Below, piece by piece: positions 54,925-63,370 of a DNA stretch of 64,000 bases. Every line of letters starts with the position of its first letter. The stretch's first letter is position 1. Location: the NCBI GenBank assembly GCA_039027855.1, contig JBCCJI010000007.1, positions 1 to 64,000 of the forward strand. The letters are read 5' to 3'. Origin of the DNA: Thermohalobaculum sp039027855. Lineage in GTDB: Bacteria; Pseudomonadota; Alphaproteobacteria; Rhodobacterales; Rhodobacteraceae. A program made the translations under genes and the position numbers. The notes beneath the pieces are model-generated. The model had not been told where the DNA came from and did no database searches. It saw only the letters and a program-made list of their open reading frames with translations.

Positions 54925-55980
54925 ATGTTGCCCGAGGACAGACTGTCGGAGATCGTCGCCCGCGCCGAGTACCTCGAGGCGCGCATGGCCGAGGCGATCG
55001 AGGCCGCCGAGATTGTGACCCTCGGCCGCGACTATGCCGCATTGAGACCGGTCGTTGAGAAGATCGCGGCGTGGCGCGCGGCGCAGGCGGCGCGTGCGGA
55101 GGCTGAGGCCATGCTCGCCGATCCCGAGATGCGCGCCCTTGCCCGCGAAGAGCTCGATGCGGTGGCGGCAGAGATGCCCGCCCTGGAGCATGCGTTGCGC
55201 CTGGCGCTGATCCCGCGCGACGCGGCCGATGACCGGGCGGCCATTCTGGAGATCAGGCCGGGGACTGGCGGCGACGAGGCGGCGCTCTTCGCGGCGGACC
55301 TGATGCGCATGTACATCCGCCATGCCGAGGCGCATGGCTGGAAAGTCGAGATGCTGGAGGAGACGGCCGGCGATCTTGGCGGGCTGCGCGAGGGTGTTGC
55401 CGCGATCCGGGGCGAGGGCGTCTTTGCCCGGCTCAAGTTCGAGAGCGGTGTCCATCGTGTGCAGCGCGTGCCGGTCACTGAATCCGGCGGGCGCATCCAT
55501 ACCTCGGCGGCGACCGTCGCCGTGCTGCCCGAGGCTGCCGAGGTCGATGTCGAGATCAAGCCCGAGGATATCCGCATCGACACCATGCGTGCCTCGGGCG
55601 CGGGCGGGCAACACGTCAATACCACCGACAGCGCCGTGCGCCTGACGCATCTGCCAAGCGGGATCGTCGTCACGGCCTCGGAGAAGTCGCAGCATGCCAA
55701 CCGGGCCCGGGCGATGGAGGTGCTGCGCGCCCGGCTGTTCGATATGGAGCGCAGGCGTGCCGATGCCAAGCGCGCCGCCGATCGGAAGGGTCAAGTCGGC
55801 TCGGGCGACCGGTCGGAGCGGGTCAGGACCTATAATTTTCCGCAAGGACGGGTCACCGACCATCGCATAGGGCTGACGCTTTACCGGCTTGAACAGGTGC
55901 TGGCCGGCGATCTGGACGAGGTGATCGATGCCTTGATTGCCGCCGATCAGGCTGAGCGGCTTGCCGCCGAGGGCTTGTGA
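54925..55980 (+). CDS. prfA: Peptide chain release factor 1
   Basis: The class-I release factor carries the codon-recognition region and the catalytic GGQ in RASGAGGQHVNTTDSAVRLT. EIRPGTGGDEAALFAADLMR and VHRVQRVPVTESGGRIHTSA are RF1 hallmarks. From the ATG at 54925 it is 351 residues, the usual length; GTG 54871 and ATG 54913 are in-frame alternatives, and no ribosome site decides. It terminates at UAA and UAG, and its partner PrmC is directly downstream. Confidence 0.94.
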   Translation: MLPEDRLSEIVARAEYLEARMAEAIEAAEIVTLGRDYAALRPVVEKIAAWRAAQAARAEAEAMLADPEMRALAREELDAVAAEMPALEHALRLALIPRDAADDRAAILEIRPGTGGDEAALFAADLMRMYIRHAEAHGWKVEMLEETAGDLGGLREGVAAIRGEGVFARLKFESGVHRVQRVPVTESGGRIHTSAATVAVLPEAAEVDVEIKPEDIRIDTMRASGAGGQHVNTTDSAVRLTHLPSGIVVTASEKSQHANRARAMEVLRARLFDMERRRADAKRAADRKGQVGSGDRSERVRTYNFPQGRVTDHRIGLTLYRLEQVLAGDLDEVIDALIAADQAERLAAEGL

Positions 55981-55990
55981 GGGACTACCG

Positions 55991-56881
55991 GTGAGCAGGG
56001 CTGTCGCGCGAGGCGAGGCGGTAAGCTGGGATCGGGCGATCCGCACGGCCGCGGCGCGCCTGGACGCGGCCGGGATAGACGGTGCGGCACGCGACGCGCG
56101 GCTGCTCGCGGCCTTTGTCGCCGGTGTTGATACCACGGCCCTGCGCGCCCATGGCGACCGTGTGATGAGCGAGGATCAGCAACGCCGTCTTGACGAGGCA
56201 GTGGTCGCGAGAGCTGCGCGGCGTCCGCTTTCTCACATCACCGGTTGCCGGCTTTTCTGGGGGCGTTCTTTCCAGGTCAGCGCCGCTGTGCTCGACCCCC
56301 GACCCGAGACCGAGACACTGGTCGCCGAGGCGCTAGCGCTTTGTCAGCGGGCGACGCCCGGCGTGACGCTCCTCGAGCTTGGGGTGGGCAGCGGCTGTAT
56401 CCTGCTCACGCTGCTGGCCGAGTTGCCAGCGGCTCGTGGTACCGGCACCGACCTCTCGGCTGAGGCTCTGACCGTCGCCGCTGCCAATGCCGCCGCACTC
56501 GATCTGACGGGTCGTGTGGCTCTCGTGCAGGGACGGTGGTTCGAACCGGTGCCGGGCAAGGCGGACATCCTACTCTCGAACCCACCCTATGTGCCGGCGT
56601 CGGCATGGGCCGGTCTGGCGCCCGAGGTGCGCGATCATGAGCCGGTGGCAGCGCTCGTGCCCGAACCTGATCCCATGGGTGACGGTCTCGCCGCCTATCG
56701 CGAGATCCTTTCCGGCGCGCGTGCCCATCTAAACCCTGGCGGCGCCATCCTCCTGGAGTTTGGCGCGGGACAGGGCAAGGCCGTGTCTCAGATCGCCGCC
56801 GATGCGGGGTTCCAGGCGCGGCGTCTCATCCCCGATCTCGATGGTCGTGAGCGCGTGTTGATCGCGTACTCCCCGGAATGA
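55991..56881 (+). CDS. prmC: Peptide chain release factor N5-glutamine methyltransferase
   Basis: The 296-residue methyltransferase has the SAM site LLELGVGSGCILLTLLAELP and the glutamine-binding NPPY motif (LLSNPPYVPASAW). Its N-terminal helical domain ends with YRL-equivalent HITGCRLFWGRSFQVSAAVL. It methylates the GGQ glutamine of RF1 and RF2. The GTG at 55991, ten bases after prfA with GAGGGA upstream, gives the right N-terminus. Confidence 0.94.
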   Translation: MSRAVARGEAVSWDRAIRTAAARLDAAGIDGAARDARLLAAFVAGVDTTALRAHGDRVMSEDQQRRLDEAVVARAARRPLSHITGCRLFWGRSFQVSAAVLDPRPETETLVAEALALCQRATPGVTLLELGVGSGCILLTLLAELPAARGTGTDLSAEALTVAAANAAALDLTGRVALVQGRWFEPVPGKADILLSNPPYVPASAWAGLAPEVRDHEPVAALVPEPDPMGDGLAAYREILSGARAHLNPGGAILLEFGAGQGKAVSQIAADAGFQARRLIPDLDGRERVLIAYSPE

Positions 56882-56908
56882 GAGGCGCCCCACAAGGTGG
56901 CAACGGGC

Positions 56909-56930
56909 AAAAAAAGCGTCGTCTCGACGC
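56909..56930 (-). terminator. Minus-strand intrinsic terminator between prmC and DUF4167
   Basis: Read on the minus strand, GCGTCG-AGA-CGACGC (56916-56930) is followed directly by seven T (56909-56915). This is the pattern of a rho-independent terminator for leftward transcription, yet both flanking genes run rightward. The nearest leftward gene (rsmA) ends about 970 bases away, past DUF4167. Confidence 0.6.
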
Positions 56931-56981
56931 AGATCGCCGTTGTCGGGCGCGGTTTCGCGGCTTAGAGAGAGGGTGTGGGGC

Positions 56982-57004
56982 ATCGAACATGACGAGAGTT
57001 CGAT
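56982..57004. ncRNA. Candidate structured RNA element upstream of the minus-strand terminator
   Basis: ATCGAAC (56982-56988) pairs perfectly with GTTCGAT (56998-57004) around a nine-base loop, and flanking GGGG/CCCC could extend it. It lies about 50 bases before the minus-strand terminator in the 253-base prmC/DUF4167 gap. Together they could be a short leftward RNA; alternatively it is part of the DUF4167 leader. Confidence 0.3.
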
Positions 57005-57134
57005 CTAAGACCCCGCTTTAGCCTGGCGCCTCAGGGCAGCGCATTGCCGGAAGCGCCTCTAGATCTCGAGCCAGACCTCGCTGCGTATCGCGGCGCCGCC
57101 CCGAGGGCGGATAGGTCGTCACAGTCCGAGCGTG

Positions 57135-57905
57135 ATGAGACCAGCACAAAAACAGAACCGGGCGCGCGGTCGCGGCAACCGGAAGGGCGGGAACGGCGGC
57201 AACAACGTCAACCGTGTTTACGAGAGTGCCGGGCCCGAGGGTAAGGTCCGCGGTACACCGCAGCAGATCGTCGAGAAGTATCTGAGCCTCGCCCGCGATG
57301 CCCAGACCTCGGGCGACCGTGTGACTGCCGAGAACTTCCTGCAGCATGCCGAACATTATCAGCGCATTCTCTCTGCGGCCCTCGGCGCTCAGGCTGAGCG
57401 GCGCGATGCGCAGGCTCAGGAGGACGACGAGGATGACGATCGTCAGCCACAGCCTCAGAGCAATGGTCACGCGCAGCCGAACGGCCATGCCGATGCCGAT
57501 CGGGATGACGAGAACGCCGAGGCGCAGGGCGGCGACGGACAGGCCGACGGTCGCCGGCGCGGTCGGCGCAACAGGCGCAACGGTGCCGATCACAGCAGCG
57601 GCGATGCCGTGAGCGCTGGTGATGGCAACGGTGCTGCGCCGGGCAATGGCGCCGATCCGCGCGATGCGCCGCGCGACGGGGCGGACCCGCGCGATGGCGG
57701 TGCCATCGGAGGTTTCGACACCATCGAACCCTTGGACGGCCCTGCCGGGCCCGAGCTCGTGGTCGATACCGCTGCTGCGCCAAGGAAAAGACGCCCGCGC
57801 CGCCGCGATGAGAGTGAAGCAGCCACTGCAACCGAGCCCGCTGCCGAGGCGGAACGCCCGGCGGAGGCGCCGGCTGCCCCTGCGGGCGACGAAGCGCCTT
57901 CTTAA
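57135..57905 (+). CDS. DUF4167-family protein
   Basis: The 256-residue protein has the conserved N-terminal DUF4167 segment: RGNRKGGNGGNNVNRVYESA then VRGTPQQIVEKYLSLARDAQ and AENFLQHAEHYQRIL. The rest is disordered, Asp/Glu/Gln-rich with an Arg patch (GRRRGRRNRRNG). Function unknown; abundant Arg/Gly/Asn suggests RNA interaction. Its TAA shares TTAA with the rsmA stop on the other strand. A GTG one codon upstream is an alternative start. Confidence 0.9.
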   Translation: MRPAQKQNRARGRGNRKGGNGGNNVNRVYESAGPEGKVRGTPQQIVEKYLSLARDAQTSGDRVTAENFLQHAEHYQRILSAALGAQAERRDAQAQEDDEDDDRQPQPQSNGHAQPNGHADADRDDENAEAQGGDGQADGRRRGRRNRRNGADHSSGDAVSAGDGNGAAPGNGADPRDAPRDGADPRDGGAIGGFDTIEPLDGPAGPELVVDTAAAPRKRRPRRRDESEAATATEPAAEAERPAEAPAAPAGDEAPS

Positions 57906-58738
57906 TCGCCGAGAAGCGCGGCGAGCGTCAGAAACTCATCGAGGCTGAGCGTCTCAGCGCGGCGCGTCGGATCAATGCCGGCCTTTGCGAGCAGGGCTGG
58001 GGCATCGCCCAAGGCTTTAAGGGACTGGCGTAACATTTTGCGCCGCTGGCCAAAGGCCGCCGCGGTTACCCGCTCCAGGGCCCGCTGCGGCACGTCGCGC
58101 ATAGCTGGCACCGGATCCAGACGAACGATCGCCGAGGTCACCTTGGGCGGTGGCGTAAAGGCCTGCGAGGCGACGTCGAACAGCATCCGCGGCCGTGACC
58201 GCCATTGCGCGAGGATTGCGAGGCGGCCATAGGCACCGGTGTCGGGCCGGGCCACGATGCGCGCTGCGACTTCGCGCTGAAACATCAGCGTCAGCGACAG
58301 CCAGGCGGGCGGCCATGCCGCGCCACTCAACCAACGGATCAGCAGTTCGGTGCCGATGTTGTAGGGCAGGTTGGCCGCGACCCGGACCGGAGCGTGCAGC
58401 CCGGCGAGGGGCGGAAGAGAGAGGGCGTCGCCTTCGATCACCCTCAGGCGGCCGGGATAGGCCGCAGCGATATCCCCAAGCGCGTCGAGGCATCGCGGAT
58501 CGCGTTCGATGGCGACGACCTCGCGCGCGCCTTCTGCGAGCAGCGCCCGGGTCAGACCGCCCGGGCCGGGGCCGATCTCGAGGATGGTCGCATCGTCCAG
58601 CGGTCCCGCCGCCCGGGCAATACGACGCGTGAGATTGAGATCGAGCAGGAAGTTCTGACCGAGTGACTTGCGCGCCCTCAGCCCATGCGCCGCGATGACC
58701 TCGCGGAGCGGCGGCAACCCGTCATCGGCCAGTGTCAT
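57902..58738 (-). CDS. rsmA: 16S rRNA dimethyladenosine transferase
   Basis: The 278-residue methyltransferase has LRARKSLGQNFLLDLNLTRR, the SAM motif ATILEIGPGPGGLTRALLAE, and the catalytic NLPYN (VRVAANLPYNIGTELLIRWL). It dimethylates two adjacent adenines near the 3' end of 16S rRNA. It overlaps pdxA by 17 bases as the last gene of the lptD-surA-pdxA-rsmA unit. Also called ksgA. Confidence 0.96.
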   Translation of the reverse strand: MTLADDGLPPLREVIAAHGLRARKSLGQNFLLDLNLTRRIARAAGPLDDATILEIGPGPGGLTRALLAEGAREVVAIERDPRCLDALGDIAAAYPGRLRVIEGDALSLPPLAGLHAPVRVAANLPYNIGTELLIRWLSGAAWPPAWLSLTLMFQREVAARIVARPDTGAYGRLAILAQWRSRPRMLFDVASQAFTPPPKVTSAIVRLDPVPAMRDVPQRALERVTAAAFGQRRKMLRQSLKALGDAPALLAKAGIDPTRRAETLSLDEFLTLAALLGD

Positions 58739-59771
58739 GCGCCGATAGCGCCCGGCCCGAGGCTTCCGTTACGGGGCGCCCCTGATGTCGCGCCGCCAGG
58801 TCTCCTGCAAGGCGCAGGGCCTCGATCAGGCTGGTCGCATCGGCGCGCCCAGTGCCGGCGATGTCATAGGCGGTGCCGTGGTCGGGCGATGTGCGGATGA
58901 ACGGTAGGCCGAGGGTCACGTTGACGCCACGGTCGAAATCCAGCGCCTTGACCGGGATCAGCGCCTGGTCGTGATACATCGCAACCGCCACGTCATAGCG
59001 TGCGCGCGCCGCGCTGTGAAACAGCGTGTCGGCCGGATGCGGGCCTGTCACCTCAATACCCTCGGCACGCAGAGCCTCGATGGCGGGCACGATCACCTCG
59101 ATCTCCTCGCGGCCCATCGCGCCCTGTTCGCCGGCATGGGGGTTCAGACCGGTCAGGGCGTGGCGCGGGTTGGCGATGGCGAAATCCCGTTTCAGCGCCG
59201 CATCGGTGATGCGCACCGTGTCCATGATCAACGCGGTCGTCAGCAGCGCGGGGATGCGGGACAGTGGCTCGTGGATGGTAACCGGCACGACCTTGAGCGA
59301 GGGGCCCGCGATCATCATGACGGTCATCGGAACGCCGGCCAACCGCGCCAGAAACTCGGTATGGCCGGGGTCGCTGAAGCCCGCGCCGTCGTAAAGCACC
59401 TTCTTGTTGATCGGGTTGGTCACCACGGCGCCGGCCATCCCGCGCGCTGCTAGCGCCACGGCCCGCTCGATCGAGCGGACCACGGCGGGTGCATTCAGTG
59501 GATCGGCCTGGCCCGGCGTTGCGGGCCGTGGGAGGCGTTCGGGCAGAACGGGTAAGGCGGTGGGGAAGACGGTTGCTGCCTCGCCGGGGTCGGAGATCTC
59601 GGCCACGGGGACCCCCATCCGGGCCAGTCGGTCGGGATCGTCGATCGTGAAGAAGCTCGGAACGCCGTCGCGGGCGTCACGGGCCCGCCACGCGGCGATG
59701 GTGATCTCGGCCCCGATGCCGGCGGGGTCGCCCATCGTAAGGGCGAGCGGCGCCAGCGCGCCCATGGCCAT
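58722..59771 (-). CDS. pdxA: 4-hydroxythreonine-4-phosphate dehydrogenase
   Basis: The 349-residue enzyme begins LALTMGDPAGIGAEITIAAW and has VTNPINKKVLYDGAGFSDPG, metal-binding His in GFSDPGHTEFLARLAG, and MYHDQALIPVKALDFDRGVN. It makes the vitamin B6 precursor 3-amino-2-oxopropyl phosphate. The ATG at 59771 overlaps the surA stop by one base (GTGATGG); GTG 59774 is an alternative. Confidence 0.95.
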   Translation of the reverse strand: MAMGALAPLALTMGDPAGIGAEITIAAWRARDARDGVPSFFTIDDPDRLARMGVPVAEISDPGEAATVFPTALPVLPERLPRPATPGQADPLNAPAVVRSIERAVALAARGMAGAVVTNPINKKVLYDGAGFSDPGHTEFLARLAGVPMTVMMIAGPSLKVVPVTIHEPLSRIPALLTTALIMDTVRITDAALKRDFAIANPRHALTGLNPHAGEQGAMGREEIEVIVPAIEALRAEGIEVTGPHPADTLFHSAARARYDVAVAMYHDQALIPVKALDFDRGVNVTLGLPFIRTSPDHGTAYDIAGTGRADATSLIEALRLAGDLAARHQGRPVTEASGRALSAHDTGR

Positions 59772-60760
59772 CACCGCTGCTCGATCAGGGCGTCGCGTTT
59801 CAGCTCCTGCAGCAGCCCTTCTGCGAGCCGGTTGGCCTGGTCGTTGATCAGCCGCTCGCGGGTTTGCGCCCGCAACTCGGGGTCGTTCACGTCGATGTCT
59901 TCGTCGCCGCCGATCCGCCGCCGCTCGGCCAGGCGTAACAGGGTGACGCCGCCGGGCGTTGTGATGGGCTGGCTTATGTCCCCGGGCTCCAGCCCCGCCA
60001 AGGCCTCGCGGGCCTGGGGTGGCAGCGAGGCTGGATCGACCCAGCCGACAGAGCCGCCCTGTTCGGCCGACGGCGTGCGTGAAAGCTCACGCGCGCGCGC
60101 AGCGAAGGCTTCCTCGTCGGTTGCCTCGGTTCGGATCTGGTTGGCCAGCGCCACGGTTTCCTGCGGGCCACGGCGGTTCGAGACTGGCAGACCGATCTCC
60201 TGCAGGCGCACCTCGATCCGCTCGATCCCCGCGGCAAGCGCGATCTCACGATCGATCTCCGCATCGGAGGGATTGATCCTGCCGCCGAAACGACCGCGCA
60301 CATAGGACTGCCAGGCCGCGCGCGGCGCCAGGAAATCGCGCATGGCGTCATCGGTGATGCCCTGGTTGGAGAGAACGGCGCGGAACTCGTCGGGCGAGAC
60401 CTGCAGCCGGCCGGCCAGTTCGGCCAGCTGGCCGTCGACCGCCGAGGCATCCGGCGAGAAGCCCGCGCGCTGGGCTGCCTGCAGGCGGATCATGTCGTCG
60501 ATCAGTGCACCGAGCGCTGCCTGCTGCACGGCCTCGACACTCGGCGCCTGGAAACCCAGCAACAGCAGGAGGCGGGAGCGCTGCGTCACGTCGAAGGCGG
60601 TGATGACGCTGTCGTTCACAACGGCCACGGGTCTGAAGGGCGTGGCCTCGGTATCCTGGGCCTGGGCCTGGGGCTGGGTCTGGGTCTGGGCCGGCGTCGT
60701 CGCCAGCGCTAGCGCGGCCGCGACCAGAAAGGGGCGAAGCGCTGATAGGGCTGCGGTCAT
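59771..60760 (-). CDS. surA: SurA-like periplasmic peptidyl-prolyl isomerase/chaperone
   Basis: A 329-residue protein with signal peptide SALRPFLVAAALALATTPAQ, a Gln-rich linker, a SurA-type N-domain (FRPVAVVNDSVITAFDVTQR; RLLLLLGFQAPSVEAVQQAA) and a parvulin domain (GGSVGWVDPASLPPQAREAL; LEPGDISQPITTPGGVTLLR). It escorts outer-membrane proteins, including LptD encoded just upstream. The ATG at 60760 has GGAG seven bases upstream. Confidence 0.9.
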   Translation of the reverse strand: MTAALSALRPFLVAAALALATTPAQTQTQPQAQAQDTEATPFRPVAVVNDSVITAFDVTQRSRLLLLLGFQAPSVEAVQQAALGALIDDMIRLQAAQRAGFSPDASAVDGQLAELAGRLQVSPDEFRAVLSNQGITDDAMRDFLAPRAAWQSYVRGRFGGRINPSDAEIDREIALAAGIERIEVRLQEIGLPVSNRRGPQETVALANQIRTEATDEEAFAARARELSRTPSAEQGGSVGWVDPASLPPQAREALAGLEPGDISQPITTPGGVTLLRLAERRRIGGDEDIDVNDPELRAQTRERLINDQANRLAEGLLQELKRDALIEQR

Positions 60761-60809
60761 CGCAGATCTCCTGAAAGACATGTTCGGGCGTCTGTGCGTC
60801 CCTGTTACG

Positions 60810-63257
60810 TCACTCCGACACGATCCCGCCGGCGCCTGGGCGCCCGATATCGCCCGAGCCGAAGAGCCCCGTCGGGCGCGCCCCGGTGCCGAGCGTCAGC
60901 AGCCGCAGCTGAAAACCCACCGACGTGCTGGCCGGCGAATCCTCGGACGAGGCAAAGCGGCGCCGCGCGATCAGGTCGAGCGCGCAGCACTCATTCGCGT
61001 AAGACACCCCGCCGCCGACTTCAACGAACTCATTTTCCTGAAGATCGCGTTGCAGGAAGCCCTGGATGCCCCAGTCCTCGGTGAGCTGCATCTTGGTAAT
61101 GGAGGTGACCTCCTGTCGGTCCTCCTCGGCGCCGGCCTCGGGGATGGCTTCTAGGAAGGCGTAGCCGACCGAGAGCGACGCGGGACCGTAGGCAAGCTCC
61201 AGCGAGGCTTCGTTGCGGCTGATCTCGAAATCATCGTCAAAGCGCAGGCGGTTCTGCAGTGTCACGATATCGCTGAAGCCGAGCCGCCAGCCGACCACGT
61301 AGTCGGATCGGAGCCCGTTGAGGCCCGAACCCGCGTCGAACTCATCGGCCTCGACAAAGCGCAGGATCCGCCCGGCATCGGCCGACAGGGTGAAGCCGTC
61401 ATCGGACAGCCGCTCATACCGCAGGCCAAGCGTGAACCTCGGCCCTTCCTCGACCGCGTCGAGACCGCTGAAACGGTCGATGTCGAAGACCGACATCTCG
61501 TCGAATTCGGTCTGTGCGCTGTCCTCGTTCGAGAACTGATCGCCATTGAGGCCGAACGGTGTCACCTCGAACCGTGCCAGCGGCTCGATCACATGGACCC
61601 CGGTCGTCGTATCGCCGCTGATCAGCGGAAAGCGCATCTCCACGCCCGCCAGCGGCACGAAGCGCCCGCGGGCATCGTCGCTGAAGTCGCTCGATCCGGC
61701 ATCGTCGAAGGTGAGGAAGAGATCGCCCCTGAGGCTGGCGAAGCCGCGAAAGGCGATACCGCTCGCGTGGATGTACTCACGCTCCCAATCCGCGCCGATG
61801 CTGAGGCGGGTGGTATCGGTGCCCACATCCCTCAGCAGCGTCTGCGTGTTCATGAAGAACCCGAGCCGCCCGTCCAGCAGGGGCTCGTCCAGTTCGACGC
61901 GCGCATCAAGACGCGGCAGCACCGCTGGGATCGGCCCCGCCGGCTCATCATCGCGGAGCGACTGGAAGTAGATCCCTTCGAGGTCGAAGAAATGATCGCG
62001 CTCATAGGCACGCAGAAACACGTTCGACGTCAGACGGTCGCGACCGGTGATATCGAAGAAGCGCAGATAGGCGTCATCCGAGGTGGTCAGGATGTTCCAA
62101 CCGACCTCTGCCGTATCGCCGAGCATCGAGACATCGAAGCTGGCGTCGCTGTCCACATGGCCCTGAAAGCCGGCATTGCCGTTGAAATCGGTATGCACGA
62201 TCGAGCCACGAAAGCGCAGATCGCCGAAGTCGAAGGCCCGGCGCAGTTCGCCGTCGATGATCACGCCGTCATCGGTGGTGATGAAGGGTTGGAACAGGAA
62301 ATCCGTAGACTGGTCGATGGCCCAGAAAAACGGCACCCGGATACCGAGCCCATAGGTGCTGCTTTCGGTCGGGCTTGGCACGAGGAACCCGGTCGCACGC
62401 TCCACCGTGGGATCGGGGTGGCTGAAGACCGGTAGATAGGCGACGGGGATGCCGAAGACGTCGAAGGTGGCGTCCTCGTAATGGATCGTGCCTTCCTCTT
62501 CGTCATGGATCACACGCCGGGCCCTGATGCGCCAAAGCGGGGTCGGGCTGTCCTCACAGACGTCGCAGGGGCTGTAGACGGCGCGGGACAGCGTGTTGAA
62601 CCGGCCATCGACGCGACGCGCCTCCACCGCCGCCAAGCGCGCAGTCGCGCCCTGCTCCCCATCGCCGAGCGCATTGGTCGCGATGACACTCTGCGCGCCG
62701 CGCACGATACCGTCATAAAGCTCCGCATCCAGTTCGGCGGCGCTGGCGAACACGGTCGTGCCGCTTGGGTCGCGCAACACGATCGAGCCCTCGGCCGAGA
62801 TGCGCCCAGTCTCGGCGTTGTAGACGATACGATCCGCGGTCAGCGTTCGGGGGCCGAAGAAGACCTCCACCGATCCCTCGGCCGTCACCGTGCCGGCATT
62901 GCTGTCGTAGATCACGCTGTCGGCCACGAGGGCGACCTGATCCGGCTCGGCCGCCAGACTGTCGGCAAACGCGCGCGGCCCATCGTTGCCAGCAGCCACG
63001 GCGCCGGTGCTTCCCGCGCTCAGCGTCTTTCCAGCCAGCTTGACCGTCACAGGGGCATTGTCCTCCACCGCCTCGGTCGCGCCGCCTGCGGCTTGCGCAG
63101 CCGGCACCGGTGGACGCGGCGGCGACGGCGCGGTGAGCGGTGCTGCACTGTCGGCCCGAGGGCGTGCCGAGGGCAGGGGAGAGCTTGCCGCCAGAGCCGC
63201 GTCCGCGCTCAGCAGCAGGGCGATGACCGCAGTGCCCGCACCAAGTCGGGCGCGCAT
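60810..63257 (-). CDS. lptD: LPS-assembly outer-membrane protein LptD
   Basis: The roughly 815-residue protein has a signal peptide (LGAGTAVIALLLSADAALAA), an OstA/LptA-like N-terminal domain (LVADSVIYDSNAGTVTAEGS then IVYNAETGRISAEGSIVL) and a C-terminal beta-barrel (EVTSITKMQLTEDWGIQGFL near the end). Cys are present in SPCDVCED and ANECCALD, as in LptD where disulfides mature the plug. It inserts LPS in the outer membrane with LptE. The ATG at 63257 gives a clean signal peptide; GTG 63308 is an alternative. Confidence 0.92.
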   Translation of the reverse strand: MRARLGAGTAVIALLLSADAALAASSPLPSARPRADSAAPLTAPSPPRPPVPAAQAAGGATEAVEDNAPVTVKLAGKTLSAGSTGAVAAGNDGPRAFADSLAAEPDQVALVADSVIYDSNAGTVTAEGSVEVFFGPRTLTADRIVYNAETGRISAEGSIVLRDPSGTTVFASAAELDAELYDGIVRGAQSVIATNALGDGEQGATARLAAVEARRVDGRFNTLSRAVYSPCDVCEDSPTPLWRIRARRVIHDEEEGTIHYEDATFDVFGIPVAYLPVFSHPDPTVERATGFLVPSPTESSTYGLGIRVPFFWAIDQSTDFLFQPFITTDDGVIIDGELRRAFDFGDLRFRGSIVHTDFNGNAGFQGHVDSDASFDVSMLGDTAEVGWNILTTSDDAYLRFFDITGRDRLTSNVFLRAYERDHFFDLEGIYFQSLRDDEPAGPIPAVLPRLDARVELDEPLLDGRLGFFMNTQTLLRDVGTDTTRLSIGADWEREYIHASGIAFRGFASLRGDLFLTFDDAGSSDFSDDARGRFVPLAGVEMRFPLISGDTTTGVHVIEPLARFEVTPFGLNGDQFSNEDSAQTEFDEMSVFDIDRFSGLDAVEEGPRFTLGLRYERLSDDGFTLSADAGRILRFVEADEFDAGSGLNGLRSDYVVGWRLGFSDIVTLQNRLRFDDDFEISRNEASLELAYGPASLSVGYAFLEAIPEAGAEEDRQEVTSITKMQLTEDWGIQGFLQRDLQENEFVEVGGGVSYANECCALDLIARRRFASSEDSPASTSVGFQLRLLTLGTGARPTGLFGSGDIGRPGAGGIVSE

Positions 63258-63370
63258 GATGACGGGCGCCTTGGCTGTGGCGTTCTGCTCGCTCTGACTG
63301 CTCGACACGCGGCGGTCCTGTCGCTCTTGTCCGGGCACAACGCTTCGCACCCGTTTGTTGAAGCCGGACG

